Shown: piece by piece, positions 1 through 7,902 of the stretch
Position numbering within the stretch: the first letter of the stretch is position 1
Layout: each line of letters starts with the position of its first letter
From: Pedobacter nototheniae
GTDB lineage: Bacteria > Bacteroidota > Bacteroidia > Sphingobacteriales > Sphingobacteriaceae
Length of the DNA: 64,000 nucleotides
NCBI RefSeq assembly: GCF_004335085.1
Contig: NZ_RQRS01000019.1
Span: 1-64,000 of the forward strand
Direction: 5' to 3'
Translations under genes and position numbers: made by a program
The notes under the pieces: generated by a model
The model's database searches: none
The model's input: the letters and a program-made list of their open reading frames with translations, nothing else
What the model was told of the DNA's origin: nothing

Positions 1-324
1 ATGATCTGCCAGTTTATCATATTCTTTTTTGTTCCGCTTAAACTGCTTTTTTTGATTTCGTTTTACACCACAACTAATCTTTTCATTTTTATCACTTCGG
101 TCAAAATCGCCCTGAATCATAAAAAAATCTTCAGCAGTTTTTATTTGCTGGCCATCTATCGGATTAAAATAGCTTTTACATAAGCACAAATAATGAATTG
201 CATCGAGCATATTGGTTTTGCCCGAGCCATTATTGCCAGTAAATACGTTTACAGTTTCCGAAAATTGGAGATCTGCATCCGCATAGTTTTTAAAATTTAG
301 AAGCGTAATATTTTTTAACCACAT
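1..324 (-). CDS. recF: DNA replication/repair protein RecF (N-terminal part, cut by window edge)
   Basis: The reverse strand from 324 reads an ABC-type ATPase N-terminus starting MWLKNITLLNFKNYADADL. A Walker A motif GNNGSGKT lies at residues 30-37, followed by NMLDAIHYLCLCKSYF, which is typical of RecF. RecF binds gapped DNA and loads RecA with RecO and RecR. Only about 108 residues are inside the window, so the Q-loop, signature and Walker B motifs are not visible. The start is the ATG just before the AT-rich divergent region shared with the next gene. The family call is firm; intactness of the gene cannot be judged. Confidence 0.9.
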   Translation of the reverse strand, partial: MWLKNITLLNFKNYADADLQFSETVNVFTGNNGSGKTNMLDAIHYLCLCKSYFNPIDGQQIKTAEDFFMIQGDFDRSDKNEKISCGVKRNQKKQFKRNKKEYDKLADH

Positions 325-393
325 AAATATCCCGCAATTTACCGTTTTTTAGCCTCTAAATAATCAGAGTACGGTTAAATACTTAAAATAAGC

Positions 394-423
394 TTGTAGG
401 TGCAAAGAAAAACTGTAGTTTTA
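394..423 (+). promoter_or_regulatory. Candidate Bacteroidota promoter for the 443-844 gene
   Basis: TTG at 394-396, a 19-base spacer, and TAGTTTTA at 416-423 match the -33 TTG / -7 TAnnTTTG pattern except for the last base. The box ends 19 bases before the ATG at 443. The match is made by eye only. Confidence 0.4.
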
Positions 424-442
424 TATAAAGATTTATAAATAG

Positions 443-844
443 ATGGTTGCTCAAAAATTACTGGAAGGAAATGTTTTATGGTCTTACGATCATGAACTTG
501 ATACTAAAACCAGCTGGATAAAAAAAATTGCCGGGCTTTTTTCTTTCTTACCCCCGCTACACCACCACGAAGGTGCTATTTTATTAACCGATCATAGCCT
601 TTCTATAAGTGGAGATGAAGATTTGGTTTTACCATTAAGAGATATTGAAGAGGTATTTATTGGCTTTGATGAACTGTTTCCTGCCTCTTCTGTTAAAAAC
701 TTCGGCGCATTTTGGCAACCCATCAGGCTTAAAGCCTCTCCAGGAATGGCTGATGTACTAACTATTTATATGGTAATTAATTATAATGGTTTATTTACCG
801 CTAATAAAGATTGGTTTAATGCACTAATTAGATTATTGCGATAA
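443..844 (+). CDS. Unknown small soluble protein, possibly PH-like fold
   Basis: The protein has 133 residues, no signal peptide and no clear membrane segment. I do not recognise a named family. A central stretch with ILLTDHSLSISG, then LPLRDIEEVFIGFD, resembles the alternating strands of PH/GRAM-like domains, but this is an impression from pattern only. The gene is divergent from recF. The ATG at 443 follows an AT-rich leader with a plausible promoter. No operon partner is visible, since the next gene is about 220 bases away with its own promoter. Confidence 0.6.
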   Translation: MVAQKLLEGNVLWSYDHELDTKTSWIKKIAGLFSFLPPLHHHEGAILLTDHSLSISGDEDLVLPLRDIEEVFIGFDELFPASSVKNFGAFWQPIRLKASPGMADVLTIYMVINYNGLFTANKDWFNALIRLLR

Positions 845-1012
845 ATAAATTAATAATTTCCACACTAAATTTATTACAATCATTTTTCGGGCAAATTGCC
901 TCTGTATGAGAAGAAAAGCGGCTTATTGTTATGCTTTCTTAAAATATTAAAAATTTTTAGAACTTATTTGACGGATATCCGTGATTTTTAATTAAATACT
1001 TCAAAATAAAGG

Positions 1013-1042
1013 TTGATACTTTGACTGAAAAATGTATTTTTG
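1013..1042 (+). promoter_or_regulatory. Promoter of the TPR gene, consensus Bacteroidota type
   Basis: TTG at 1013-1015, a 19-base spacer and a perfect TAnnTTTG box (TATTTTTG) at 1035-1042. The box lies 23 bases upstream of the ATG at 1066, implying a short leader. Confidence 0.65.
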
Positions 1043-1065
1043 CAATCTCAATTTTTTAAACAAAC

Positions 1066-1731
1066 ATGTCTACAACAGATAATCAGACAACTCAACCTAT
1101 TAGAAAAGGTTCTTTTTTACAGGAAAACAATAAAAGCTTACTATTTATAGCAGGAGCTGTAGTTTTATTAATCGGTGTTTATTTTTGGTATCAAAATGTA
1201 TACTTAAAAAACCGTGCTGAAGAAGCTGCAAGCAAAATGTTTAGAGCAGAACAGTATGTAGGTGTTGATTCTTTATCTACCAAAGCTTTAAAAGGCGAAG
1301 GTGGCTACCCAGGATTAGAAAAAATTGCTGAAGAGTATGACAATACTAAATCTGCAAACCTTGCAAACTTATATCTAGGCGGCATTTATTTACGTAAAGG
1401 CGAATACAAACAAGCTATCGAATCTTTAAGCAAATATAGCGCTACAGGTAGCCCAGTTGCTGATCCATTAGCTTTAGGTTTATTAGGTGATGCTTATAGC
1501 GAATTGAAAGACTATAAACAAGCGCTTACTTACTACAAAAAAGCAGCAGATAAAGCGAGTAAATTTACTTCTCCAATGTTTTTAAAGAAACAAGGTTTGG
1601 TTAGCGAAAACTTAAAAGATTTTAAAGGCGCTGTTGATGCTTATACTAAAATTAAAACACAGTACCCTGAAAGTCAGGAGGCACAATTAGTTGATGCTTA
1701 TATTGCAAGAGCACAAGAACAAGTTAAATAA
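1066..1731 (+). CDS. Membrane-anchored tetratricopeptide repeat protein
   Basis: This 221-residue protein has a short cytoplasmic N-terminus, one membrane segment at about residues 24-43 (SLLFIAGAVVLLIGVYFWYQ) and a TPR region from about 85 to the end. Repeats such as ANLYLGGIYLRKGEYKQAIESL and ALGLLGDAYSELKDYKQALTYY are visible. The layout resembles YfgM-like proteins, which act with chaperones at the inner membrane, but that role is only an analogy. The gene has its own consensus promoter and a strong terminator directly after it, so it is probably monocistronic. Confidence 0.8.
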   Translation: MSTTDNQTTQPIRKGSFLQENNKSLLFIAGAVVLLIGVYFWYQNVYLKNRAEEAASKMFRAEQYVGVDSLSTKALKGEGGYPGLEKIAEEYDNTKSANLANLYLGGIYLRKGEYKQAIESLSKYSATGSPVADPLALGLLGDAYSELKDYKQALTYYKKAADKASKFTSPMFLKKQGLVSENLKDFKGAVDAYTKIKTQYPESQEAQLVDAYIARAQEQVK

Positions 1732-1752
1732 ATATTAAAAATTATAAATTGG

Positions 1753-1782
1753 AAAAAGATCATCGAAAGATGATCTTTTTTT
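1753..1782 (+). terminator. Intrinsic terminator of the TPR gene
   Basis: A perfect 12-bp stem (AAAAAGATCATC and its complement) closes on a GAAA tetraloop and is followed by a T run. It starts 21 bases after the stop codon at 1731. Confidence 0.85.
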
Positions 1783-1909
1783 GTTTAAACTGAATTGATT
1801 CTTCTAAAAACCTACAATTAATTATTGCTTCATATCGTTCCGTTTCTGCGGATGATAATGAACTGGCTTACTAGGTCTTTATTTTACTGTTAATACCTGT
1901 AAACCTTGA

Positions 1910-2470
1910 CTATTTATTAAAAGCTGTCATAGTATGGGCAGGCCCAACGGTTACAAAACTTTTAATCAATTCAACACTTTTATCTATTAAAGCAGGAAGC
2001 TCTAGCTGCTCATCTTTATCAAATAAACCTAAAACAAAATCTACCTGTCTGCCCTTTGGATAATCACTACCAATACCAAACCTTAAGCGAGCATAATTTT
2101 GTCCACCGCAAACTTCTTCAATACTTTTAAGCCCATTATGGCCTGCACTACTTCCCTGTAATTTTAAACGAAGTTTCCCTAAAGGTAAGGCGAGATCATC
2201 TACGATAACTAAAACATTTTCGGGAGCAATTTTTAATTCTTTCATCCAATAGTTAACGGCTTTACCACTTAAATTCATAAAGGTAGTAGGCTTTATTACG
2301 TGCAGTTTTTTGCCCTTAAAGCTTACTTCAGAGTAATAAGCCAATCTAATATTATCAAAACTGCCTCCCAAGTCTTTAACCAGCTCATCGGCAATATCAA
2401 AACCAATATTGTGCCTTGTGTGCGCATAATCTGGACCAATATTCCCTAAGCCAACGATAAGATATTTCAT
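1910..2470 (-). CDS. pth: Peptidyl-tRNA hydrolase
   Basis: Pth releases tRNA from stalled peptidyl-tRNA. The 186-residue protein has the usual family length and all landmark motifs: GLGNIGPDYAHTRHNIGF with catalytic His20, PTTFMNLSG with Asn66, the acidic VIVDDLALPLG segment (Asp91/92), and GSSAGHNGLKS with Asn112. It lies downstream of rplY on the same strand, but a clear terminator at 2604-2636 separates them. It therefore either depends on readthrough or has its own start within the 195-base gap. Confidence 0.96.
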   Translation of the reverse strand: MKYLIVGLGNIGPDYAHTRHNIGFDIADELVKDLGGSFDNIRLAYYSEVSFKGKKLHVIKPTTFMNLSGKAVNYWMKELKIAPENVLVIVDDLALPLGKLRLKLQGSSAGHNGLKSIEEVCGGQNYARLRFGIGSDYPKGRQVDFVLGLFDKDEQLELPALIDKSVELIKSFVTVGPAHTMTAFNK

Positions 2471-2603
2471 AGCCGCAAAGGTAAAAGCTTAAAGCGGAAA
2501 GACCAAAGTTTAAAGTGAGAAAGCTGAAGGACTAAAGTTTTTATCCTCTAATTGGATAAGTGGAATACATGCAAGTGAATTCTGCAAAGTGGAATATTGA
2601 AAA

Positions 2604-2636
2604 TAAAAAAAGCGGTACAAATTATTTGCACCGCTT
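2604..2636 (-). terminator. Intrinsic terminator after rplY
   Basis: On the minus strand a 13-bp stem (AAGCGGTGCAAAT paired with ATTTGTACCGCTT, one G-U pair) has a one-base loop by strict pairing, so the top pairs probably open. A T run follows. It sits 30 bases past the rplY stop. Confidence 0.85.
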
Positions 2637-2665
2637 AATCTTGTAATCAAGAAAAAAGTTTCTGA

Positions 2666-3250
2666 TTATTTTTTACCTTTTGCAGCTTCAGTTTCTGCTT
2701 GTTTCAATGCTCTAGACATTGCAACAGATACAATTGTATCTTCAGGAGTGTTAGTAATTGCGTATTTAGTTCCTTTTAAGTCACGAACACGAAATAAACT
2801 ACCTACTTCTAATTTTTCTAAACTTACTTCTACGTTTTGTGGCATGTCAGCTGGTAAAGCTTTAACACGTAACTTACGTAATTTTTGGATTAATTTACCC
2901 CCCATTTTAACACCTGGAGAAGTTCCTGTTAATTTTACAGGGATTTCCATTACGATTTCTTTGTCATCAAATAACTGAAGAAAATCGATGTGCATTAAAA
3001 CGTCTGTTAGTGGGTGAAACTGAGTATCTTTAACGATAGCTTTAGTTTTAACACCATTAACGTTTACTTCTACGAAGTTCACATCCGGAGTGTAAATAAC
3101 ATCTCTTAAATCTGCGATAACAACAGCTAAATGTTGTTGTTCTTTACCACCATACAATACCGCAGGAACTTTACCTTCGTAACGAAGCTCTTTGGCATCG
3201 CGTTTCCCTACGTTCTCTCTTGGAGAACCGCTAATTGCGATTGTTTTCAT
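2666..3250 (-). CDS. rplY: 50S ribosomal protein L25, general stress protein Ctc form
   Basis: L25 binds 5S rRNA in the large subunit. The 194-residue length shows the long Ctc/TL5 form, with an N-terminal L25 domain (about residues 1-90, ISGSPRENVGKRDAKELR, VPAVLYGG) and a C-terminal beta domain (about 95-180, EIPVKLTGTSPGVKMGG). A Lys-rich tail with EAAKGKK ends the protein. It follows prs by 85 bases on the same strand, the usual prs-rplY-pth order in many bacteria, and is likely co-transcribed with prs. Confidence 0.95.
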   Translation of the reverse strand: MKTIAISGSPRENVGKRDAKELRYEGKVPAVLYGGKEQQHLAVVIADLRDVIYTPDVNFVEVNVNGVKTKAIVKDTQFHPLTDVLMHIDFLQLFDDKEIVMEIPVKLTGTSPGVKMGGKLIQKLRKLRVKALPADMPQNVEVSLEKLEVGSLFRVRDLKGTKYAITNTPEDTIVSVAMSRALKQAETEAAKGKK

Positions 3251-3335
3251 TTTATTTATATTTATTTATTAGTATTAAGTAGTTAATTGCTGGTATAAAA
3301 GCCTTAAGCCCCTACCTTTCATCTTCTACCTTAAT

Positions 3336-4277
3336 TTAAACTCTAAAAAGATCACTAATTGATCCGTGTTCATTTACATTAGCAATTGCTCTTGCAAATA
3401 AACTTGCTGTACTTAGCACTTTAATTTTCGGACTTTCCGTTTTCAATGGAATAGTATCCGTTACTATTAATTCTGTTAAAACAGAATTTTCTACCGTTTC
3501 TACTGCTTTGCCAGATAATACAGCGTGTGTACAAACTGCTCTAACACTTGCTGCTCCGTTTTCCATAATCAAAGCCGCAGCTTTTGATAATGTTCCCGCG
3601 GTATCGCAAATATCATCAATTAATACTACGTCTTGTCCGGTTACATCTCCAATAATCGACATAGATTCGATTTCATTGGCACGTTTACGGCGTTTATCGC
3701 AGATAATAACTTCGGCATTAAAAAACTTAGCAAAGGTTCGAGCCCTGTATGAACCGCCCATATCCGGCGATGCAATTGTTAAGTTTGGTAAGTTTAAGCT
3801 TTTAATATAAGGAACAAAAATAACCGATCCATCTAAGTGATCCACCGGAATATCAAAGAAACCTTGTATCTGTGCCGCATGCAAATCCATTGTCATGATG
3901 CGGTGTATACCTGCACTTTTCAATAAATTAGCCACTAATTTTGCACCGATTGCTACACGAGGTTTATCTTTTCTATCCTGACGGGCTAAACCATAATAAG
4001 GAACAACTGCTGTAATATAATGCGCTGAGGCTCTTTTAGCCGCATCAACCATTAAAAGCAATTCCATCAAATTATCGCTTGGCTGATAAGTAGATTGAAT
4101 TAGAAAAACATCGCTACCTCGAATGGATTCATCAAAAGAAGGTTGAAATTCGCCATCACTGAACTTATGAATGGTTACACTACCGAGCGGCTTGCCGTAA
4201 CTTTCGGCAATTTTAAGTGATAATCCTCTGGAACCTGTTCCGGAAAAAAGCTTTACCGGGTTAAACTGCAATGGCAT
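3336..4277 (-). CDS. prs: Ribose-phosphate pyrophosphokinase (PRPP synthetase)
   Basis: Prs makes PRPP from ribose-5-phosphate and ATP for nucleotide, His and Trp synthesis. The 313-residue protein has the ATP-binding segment PYYGLARQDRKDKPR (93-107), the MDLHAAQIQGFFDIPVDHL segment (about 130-148), the flexible loop DKRRKRA and the PRPP loop VVLIDDICDTAGT (217-229). The ATG at 4277 lies only 68 bases from the 3' end of tRNA-Gln, and a terminator-like hairpin fills most of that gap. No separate promoter could be seen there. Confidence 0.96.
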   Translation of the reverse strand: MPLQFNPVKLFSGTGSRGLSLKIAESYGKPLGSVTIHKFSDGEFQPSFDESIRGSDVFLIQSTYQPSDNLMELLLMVDAAKRASAHYITAVVPYYGLARQDRKDKPRVAIGAKLVANLLKSAGIHRIMTMDLHAAQIQGFFDIPVDHLDGSVIFVPYIKSLNLPNLTIASPDMGGSYRARTFAKFFNAEVIICDKRRKRANEIESMSIIGDVTGQDVVLIDDICDTAGTLSKAAALIMENGAASVRAVCTHAVLSGKAVETVENSVLTELIVTDTIPLKTESPKIKVLSTASLFARAIANVNEHGSISDLFRV

Positions 4278-4296
4278 GATCCGTGTAGTTTACGGT

Positions 4297-4335
4297 TAAA
4301 AAAAATCGGATCATGCTTTGTAAACACGATCCGAT
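4297..4335 (-). terminator. Terminator or attenuator hairpin between tRNA-Gln and prs
   Basis: On the minus strand ATCGGATC (4328-4335) and GATCCGAT (4305-4312) form an 8-bp stem with a 15-base loop, followed by a run of eight or more Ts. It ends only 20 bases before the prs start codon. Confidence 0.7.
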
Positions 4336-4345
4336 GTTAAAATTG

Positions 4346-4416
4346 TTGTCCGACCTGGATTCGAACCAAGACAAACAGTACCAAAAACTGTCGTACTACC
4401 CTTATACTATCGGACA
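4346..4416 (-). tRNA. tRNA-Gln(UUG)
   Basis: The minus strand folds into a cloverleaf. The 7-bp acceptor stem is TGTCCGA/TCGGACA, the anticodon arm is ACAGT-TTTTGGT-ACTGT with TTG as anticodon, and the T arm carries GGTTCGAATCC. The discriminator base is A. No CCA is encoded directly after it. Confidence 0.95.
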
Positions 4417-4452
4417 AAAAGTAAATCTAGAGTTACCTCTCGATTGGGAATG

Positions 4453-4483
4453 CAAATGTAGGAAGCTTATTTTAATTATGCAA
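4453..4483 (-). promoter_or_regulatory. Promoter of tRNA-Gln
   Basis: On the minus strand TTG (4481-4483), 20 bases, then TACATTTG (4453-4460), a perfect TAnnTTTG box. It is followed by CATTCCCA. The same arrangement precedes both tRNA-Asn genes in this window. The leader to the mature tRNA is about 30 bases. Confidence 0.75.
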
Positions 4484-4583
4484 GAGTGATTTTAAAAAAA
4501 TTTTATTTTTTTTTCTTGCTGTTTCCTACTGCGATGCAAAGATAAAAAAAACATCATAATCCATGCAACATTTTAATTTTTTA

Positions 4584-4602
4584 TGTGACTTTTTAAGTCA
4601 CA
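4584..4602. promoter_or_regulatory. 19-bp perfect inverted repeat upstream of the first DUF2723 gene
   Basis: TGTGACTTTTTAAGTCACA is a perfect palindrome around a central T. It lies 41 bases before the ATG at 4644. It could be an operator or a 5' UTR hairpin. The half-sites resemble CRP/FNR half-sites, but their spacing is 9 rather than 6 bases. Confidence 0.4.
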
Positions 4603-4643
4603 AACCCATAAATCATTTAATATCAATAACTAAACTTTAACGA

Positions 4644-7600
4644 ATGAACTACTCAAAAATTAACACCATTACAGGCTGGCTCTGTTTTTTAATTGCGGCA
4701 TTAACTTACATCTTCACTTTAGACCAATCGGTTAGCTTTTGGGACTGCGGAGAATTTATTGCTACCGCTTTCAGGATGGAAGTTGTACACCAACCGGGTG
4801 CTCCTCTAGTATCTATGATTCAGCGCATATTTTCGGCTTTTGCCATGGGCGATAATACAAAAGTGGCCTACTTTATGAATATTGCTTCTGCTTTGGCTAG
4901 TGCAGCAACCATTTTATTTTTGTTTTGGTCTATTACAGCGCTGGCAAAAAAAACCATCATTAAATCAAATGAGCAAATTAATACTTCTCAAATCATTAGC
5001 ATTATTGGTTCGGGTTTAGTTGGCGCTCTGGCATATGCATTTTCAGATAGTTTTTGGTTTTCGGCAGTTGAGGCTGAAGTTTATGCGATGTCTTCACTTT
5101 GTACTGCTGTTGTATTTTGGGGTATTTTAAAGTGGGAATCTCAGGCGGATGAAAAAGGCTCTGATCGTTGGTTGCTTTTTGTGGCATACATGATTGGACT
5201 TTCCATCGGCGTACACTTATTAAACTTGCTTACTATCCCTGCGGTAATTTTTGTTTATTATTTCAAAAAAGCAAATGCTCCAACCTGGCAAGGGGTTTTA
5301 AAAACGCTTTTCATCTCAATTTTGGCTTTGGCTTTTGTGCAATTCGGCATTATCCAATATATGGTTTCATTTGCGGCAAGCTTTGATTTATTTTTTGTAA
5401 ACACCTTAGGTCTTGGCTTCGGCACAGGAATTTTATTTTTCGCCTTACTTCTTATTGGCGGCTTAGTTTATGGCATACGGTATTCTATTTTAAAACATAA
5501 ACGTGCCTTAAACCTGGCTTTAATGTTTACTGTTTTATTAATTTTTGGATACAGTTCTTTCGCGGCACTTATAATAAGAGCGCACGGAAAACCAAATTTA
5601 AACAATACGGATCCTGAAAATGCCTTTTCATTTTTGAGTTATGTAAACCGTGCCCAGTATGGCGATCGTCCTTTACTTTATGGAGAAAACTATAATTCGG
5701 ATAAAATAGACGTTAAAGAAACGGGCAAACTCTATAGAAAGGGCGATACGAAATATGAATCTGCTGGCACAAAATCAGATTATGTTTTTGATCAGAAAAC
5801 GTTAATTCCCAGAATGTACAGCGATAAGGCGGAACATGTTAAATTTTATAAAAGTTGGATGGGTTTTGATGATGCACATAAGCCGAGTATGATTGATAAT
5901 ATAAAATATATGCTCTCTTTTCAGGTTGGCCAAATGTATATGCGTTATTTCATGTGGAATTTTGTTGGTCGCCAGGACAATCAGGATGGGCAACATGGCG
6001 GAAACGGCGGTGCTTGGCTAAGTGGAATAAAACCGATTGATGCCATTCGTTTGGGCGATCAGCAAAACCTCCCTCCTTCTATTGTTGATAATAAAGCCTA
6101 TAACAGATTTTTCTTCCTTCCATTAATTATTGGACTTATTGGAGCTGTTTGGCATTTTAAACGCAATCAAAAAGATGCGGGCATTATTGGGCTTTTATTT
6201 GTGTTTACAGGTGTAGCCATTGTAGTATATTTAAATTCGGTACCAGTTGAACCGCGTGAACGTGATTACGCATATGTGGGATCATTTTATGCCTTTGCCA
6301 TTTGGATTGGACTAGGCGTATTGGGATTAAAAGAATGGGTTTTCAAAAAGTTTACGCCAGCCAAAGCAGGAATTTTTGCCTCTGTTATAGCATTATTTGC
6401 AGCTCCAATTATTATGGCAAGCCAAGGGTGGGACGACCACAACCGGTCTGATAGCCATCTTGCAAAAGATATTTCGGCAAACTATTTAAAATCTTGCGCT
6501 CCAAATGCAATTTTATTCACTTATGGTGATAATGATACTTTTCCGCTCTGGTATGCTCAGGAAGTTGAAAAAATCCGTCCAGATGTAAGAATTGTAAACC
6601 TGAGTTTATTTACTGCCGATTGGTACATAGATGGCATGAAACGGAAGCAAAATGAATCTGCACCGCTACCAATTTCAATGAAACCTGAACAATATGTTGC
6701 AGGAACAAGGGATGTGATGTACTATCAGGATTTTAAAATTGCGCAGCATATTGAGCTTAAGGAAATAATGGGCGTACTTCTATCTGATAATGACAATGAT
6801 AAAATAACTTTAAGAGATGGCTCCAAGAGCAATGTAATGCCAACTAAAAACCTAAAAATTACCATTAATGCTAAAGATGTGTTAGATACGGGAACTGTAC
6901 CAAAAGAAGAAGCAGGTAAAATTGCAGATAAAATGGAATGGACCTACGATTCTGATTACGTGACAAAAGGTACTTTGGCACTTTTTGATATTTTGACTCA
7001 TAACGACTGGAAAAGACCGATTTATTTTACCGGTGCCATGCCTGATGACCAATATGTTGGTTTAAAAAAATATTTATATTCTGAAGGGCTGAGCTTAAGA
7101 TTGCTTCCATTAAAACCAGATACCAGCGACAAGCAAATTTACGAGCAAATTAATGTTAAGCCGCTATATAACAATGTAATGAATGTTTTTAAATGGGGAA
7201 ACATAAAAAACGCAAACCACTTGGATAGACAATCTGCCGATGACATACCTATGTTTACCAACATGTTTAACAGTTTATTAAATGGATTGATTAACGAAGG
7301 TAAAATTGAAGAAAGCAAAAGGGTTGTTAATCGTTATTATTCAGTTATTCCTTCCAAATTTCATAGTATGCTGCAAGTACAAGGCACTTTTTATTTTTCA
7401 GAAAACTTATATCGTTTAAATGATATACAACGTGCCAATGCAATGATTAATAAAACTGCAGATTTTGTAGACAAAGAATTAGGGCACATCGCCGATGTTT
7501 CACTCAGTAAAAATCAGTTGGATTCTGAGCGGAAAGTTCAGTTTTACATGGCTTATTTAGGGCAAATGGTTAAGCTAACTGGAGCGTTTAAACAACAAGA

Positions 7601-7670
7601 CCTAAGCGATAAACTAGAAAAACAATATACAGCAATCTTATCTCGCTTTTCGCCATTTATAGGCGGATAA
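4644..7670 (+). CDS. DUF2723 (TMEM260-like) membrane glycosyltransferase, copy 1
   Basis: This 1008-residue protein has a multi-pass membrane domain over about the first 600 residues and a soluble C-terminal part. The family hallmark SFWDCGEFIA is at residues 31-40, with acidic Asp34 and Glu37 just after the first membrane segment, as expected for the catalytic loop of GT-C enzymes. Later conserved segments are EPRERDYAYVGSFYAF and FTYGDNDTFPLWYAQE. The eukaryotic DUF2723 member TMEM260 is a protein O-mannosyltransferase, so a role in O-glycosylating exported proteins is plausible but inferred. A close paralogue follows, with a terminator between them. Confidence 0.85.
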   Translation: MNYSKINTITGWLCFLIAALTYIFTLDQSVSFWDCGEFIATAFRMEVVHQPGAPLVSMIQRIFSAFAMGDNTKVAYFMNIASALASAATILFLFWSITALAKKTIIKSNEQINTSQIISIIGSGLVGALAYAFSDSFWFSAVEAEVYAMSSLCTAVVFWGILKWESQADEKGSDRWLLFVAYMIGLSIGVHLLNLLTIPAVIFVYYFKKANAPTWQGVLKTLFISILALAFVQFGIIQYMVSFAASFDLFFVNTLGLGFGTGILFFALLLIGGLVYGIRYSILKHKRALNLALMFTVLLIFGYSSFAALIIRAHGKPNLNNTDPENAFSFLSYVNRAQYGDRPLLYGENYNSDKIDVKETGKLYRKGDTKYESAGTKSDYVFDQKTLIPRMYSDKAEHVKFYKSWMGFDDAHKPSMIDNIKYMLSFQVGQMYMRYFMWNFVGRQDNQDGQHGGNGGAWLSGIKPIDAIRLGDQQNLPPSIVDNKAYNRFFFLPLIIGLIGAVWHFKRNQKDAGIIGLLFVFTGVAIVVYLNSVPVEPRERDYAYVGSFYAFAIWIGLGVLGLKEWVFKKFTPAKAGIFASVIALFAAPIIMASQGWDDHNRSDSHLAKDISANYLKSCAPNAILFTYGDNDTFPLWYAQEVEKIRPDVRIVNLSLFTADWYIDGMKRKQNESAPLPISMKPEQYVAGTRDVMYYQDFKIAQHIELKEIMGVLLSDNDNDKITLRDGSKSNVMPTKNLKITINAKDVLDTGTVPKEEAGKIADKMEWTYDSDYVTKGTLALFDILTHNDWKRPIYFTGAMPDDQYVGLKKYLYSEGLSLRLLPLKPDTSDKQIYEQINVKPLYNNVMNVFKWGNIKNANHLDRQSADDIPMFTNMFNSLLNGLINEGKIEESKRVVNRYYSVIPSKFHSMLQVQGTFYFSENLYRLNDIQRANAMINKTADFVDKELGHIADVSLSKNQLDSERKVQFYMAYLGQMVKLTGAFKQQDLSDKLEKQYTAILSRFSPFIGG

Positions 7671-7688
7671 AAAACAAGATATAAATTC

Positions 7689-7730
7689 AAACCCATAAGC
7701 ACGCTTTAAAACGTTCTTATGGGTTTTGTT
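7689..7730 (+). terminator. Intrinsic terminator after DUF2723 copy 1
   Basis: AAACCCATAAG (7689-7699) pairs perfectly with CTTATGGGTTT (7716-7726) around a 16-base loop, with a T-rich tail. Confidence 0.75.
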
Positions 7731-7902
7731 ATTAAAGCGTTTTTGTAATTGAGCAAAATCAATATTATCCAGCCTATTTGGGTATACTGCGTTAAAAATT
7801 GTTAAATCAATCAAAGAATTTACTGATTTTATCGACTTTAATAGTTAATTTCGGCAGCATTTTTATGCCAAAAACAATTTTAATTATCATTATCAAAAAC
7901 CA

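Noticed and set aside
1..183. Plus-strand frame at the left edge
   Set aside because: It is antisense to recF, whose Walker A motif is clear on the other strand.
4584..4602. CRP/FNR site
   Set aside because: Half-sites TGTGA and TCACA are present, but the spacer is 9 bases instead of 6, so only an unassigned palindrome is claimed.
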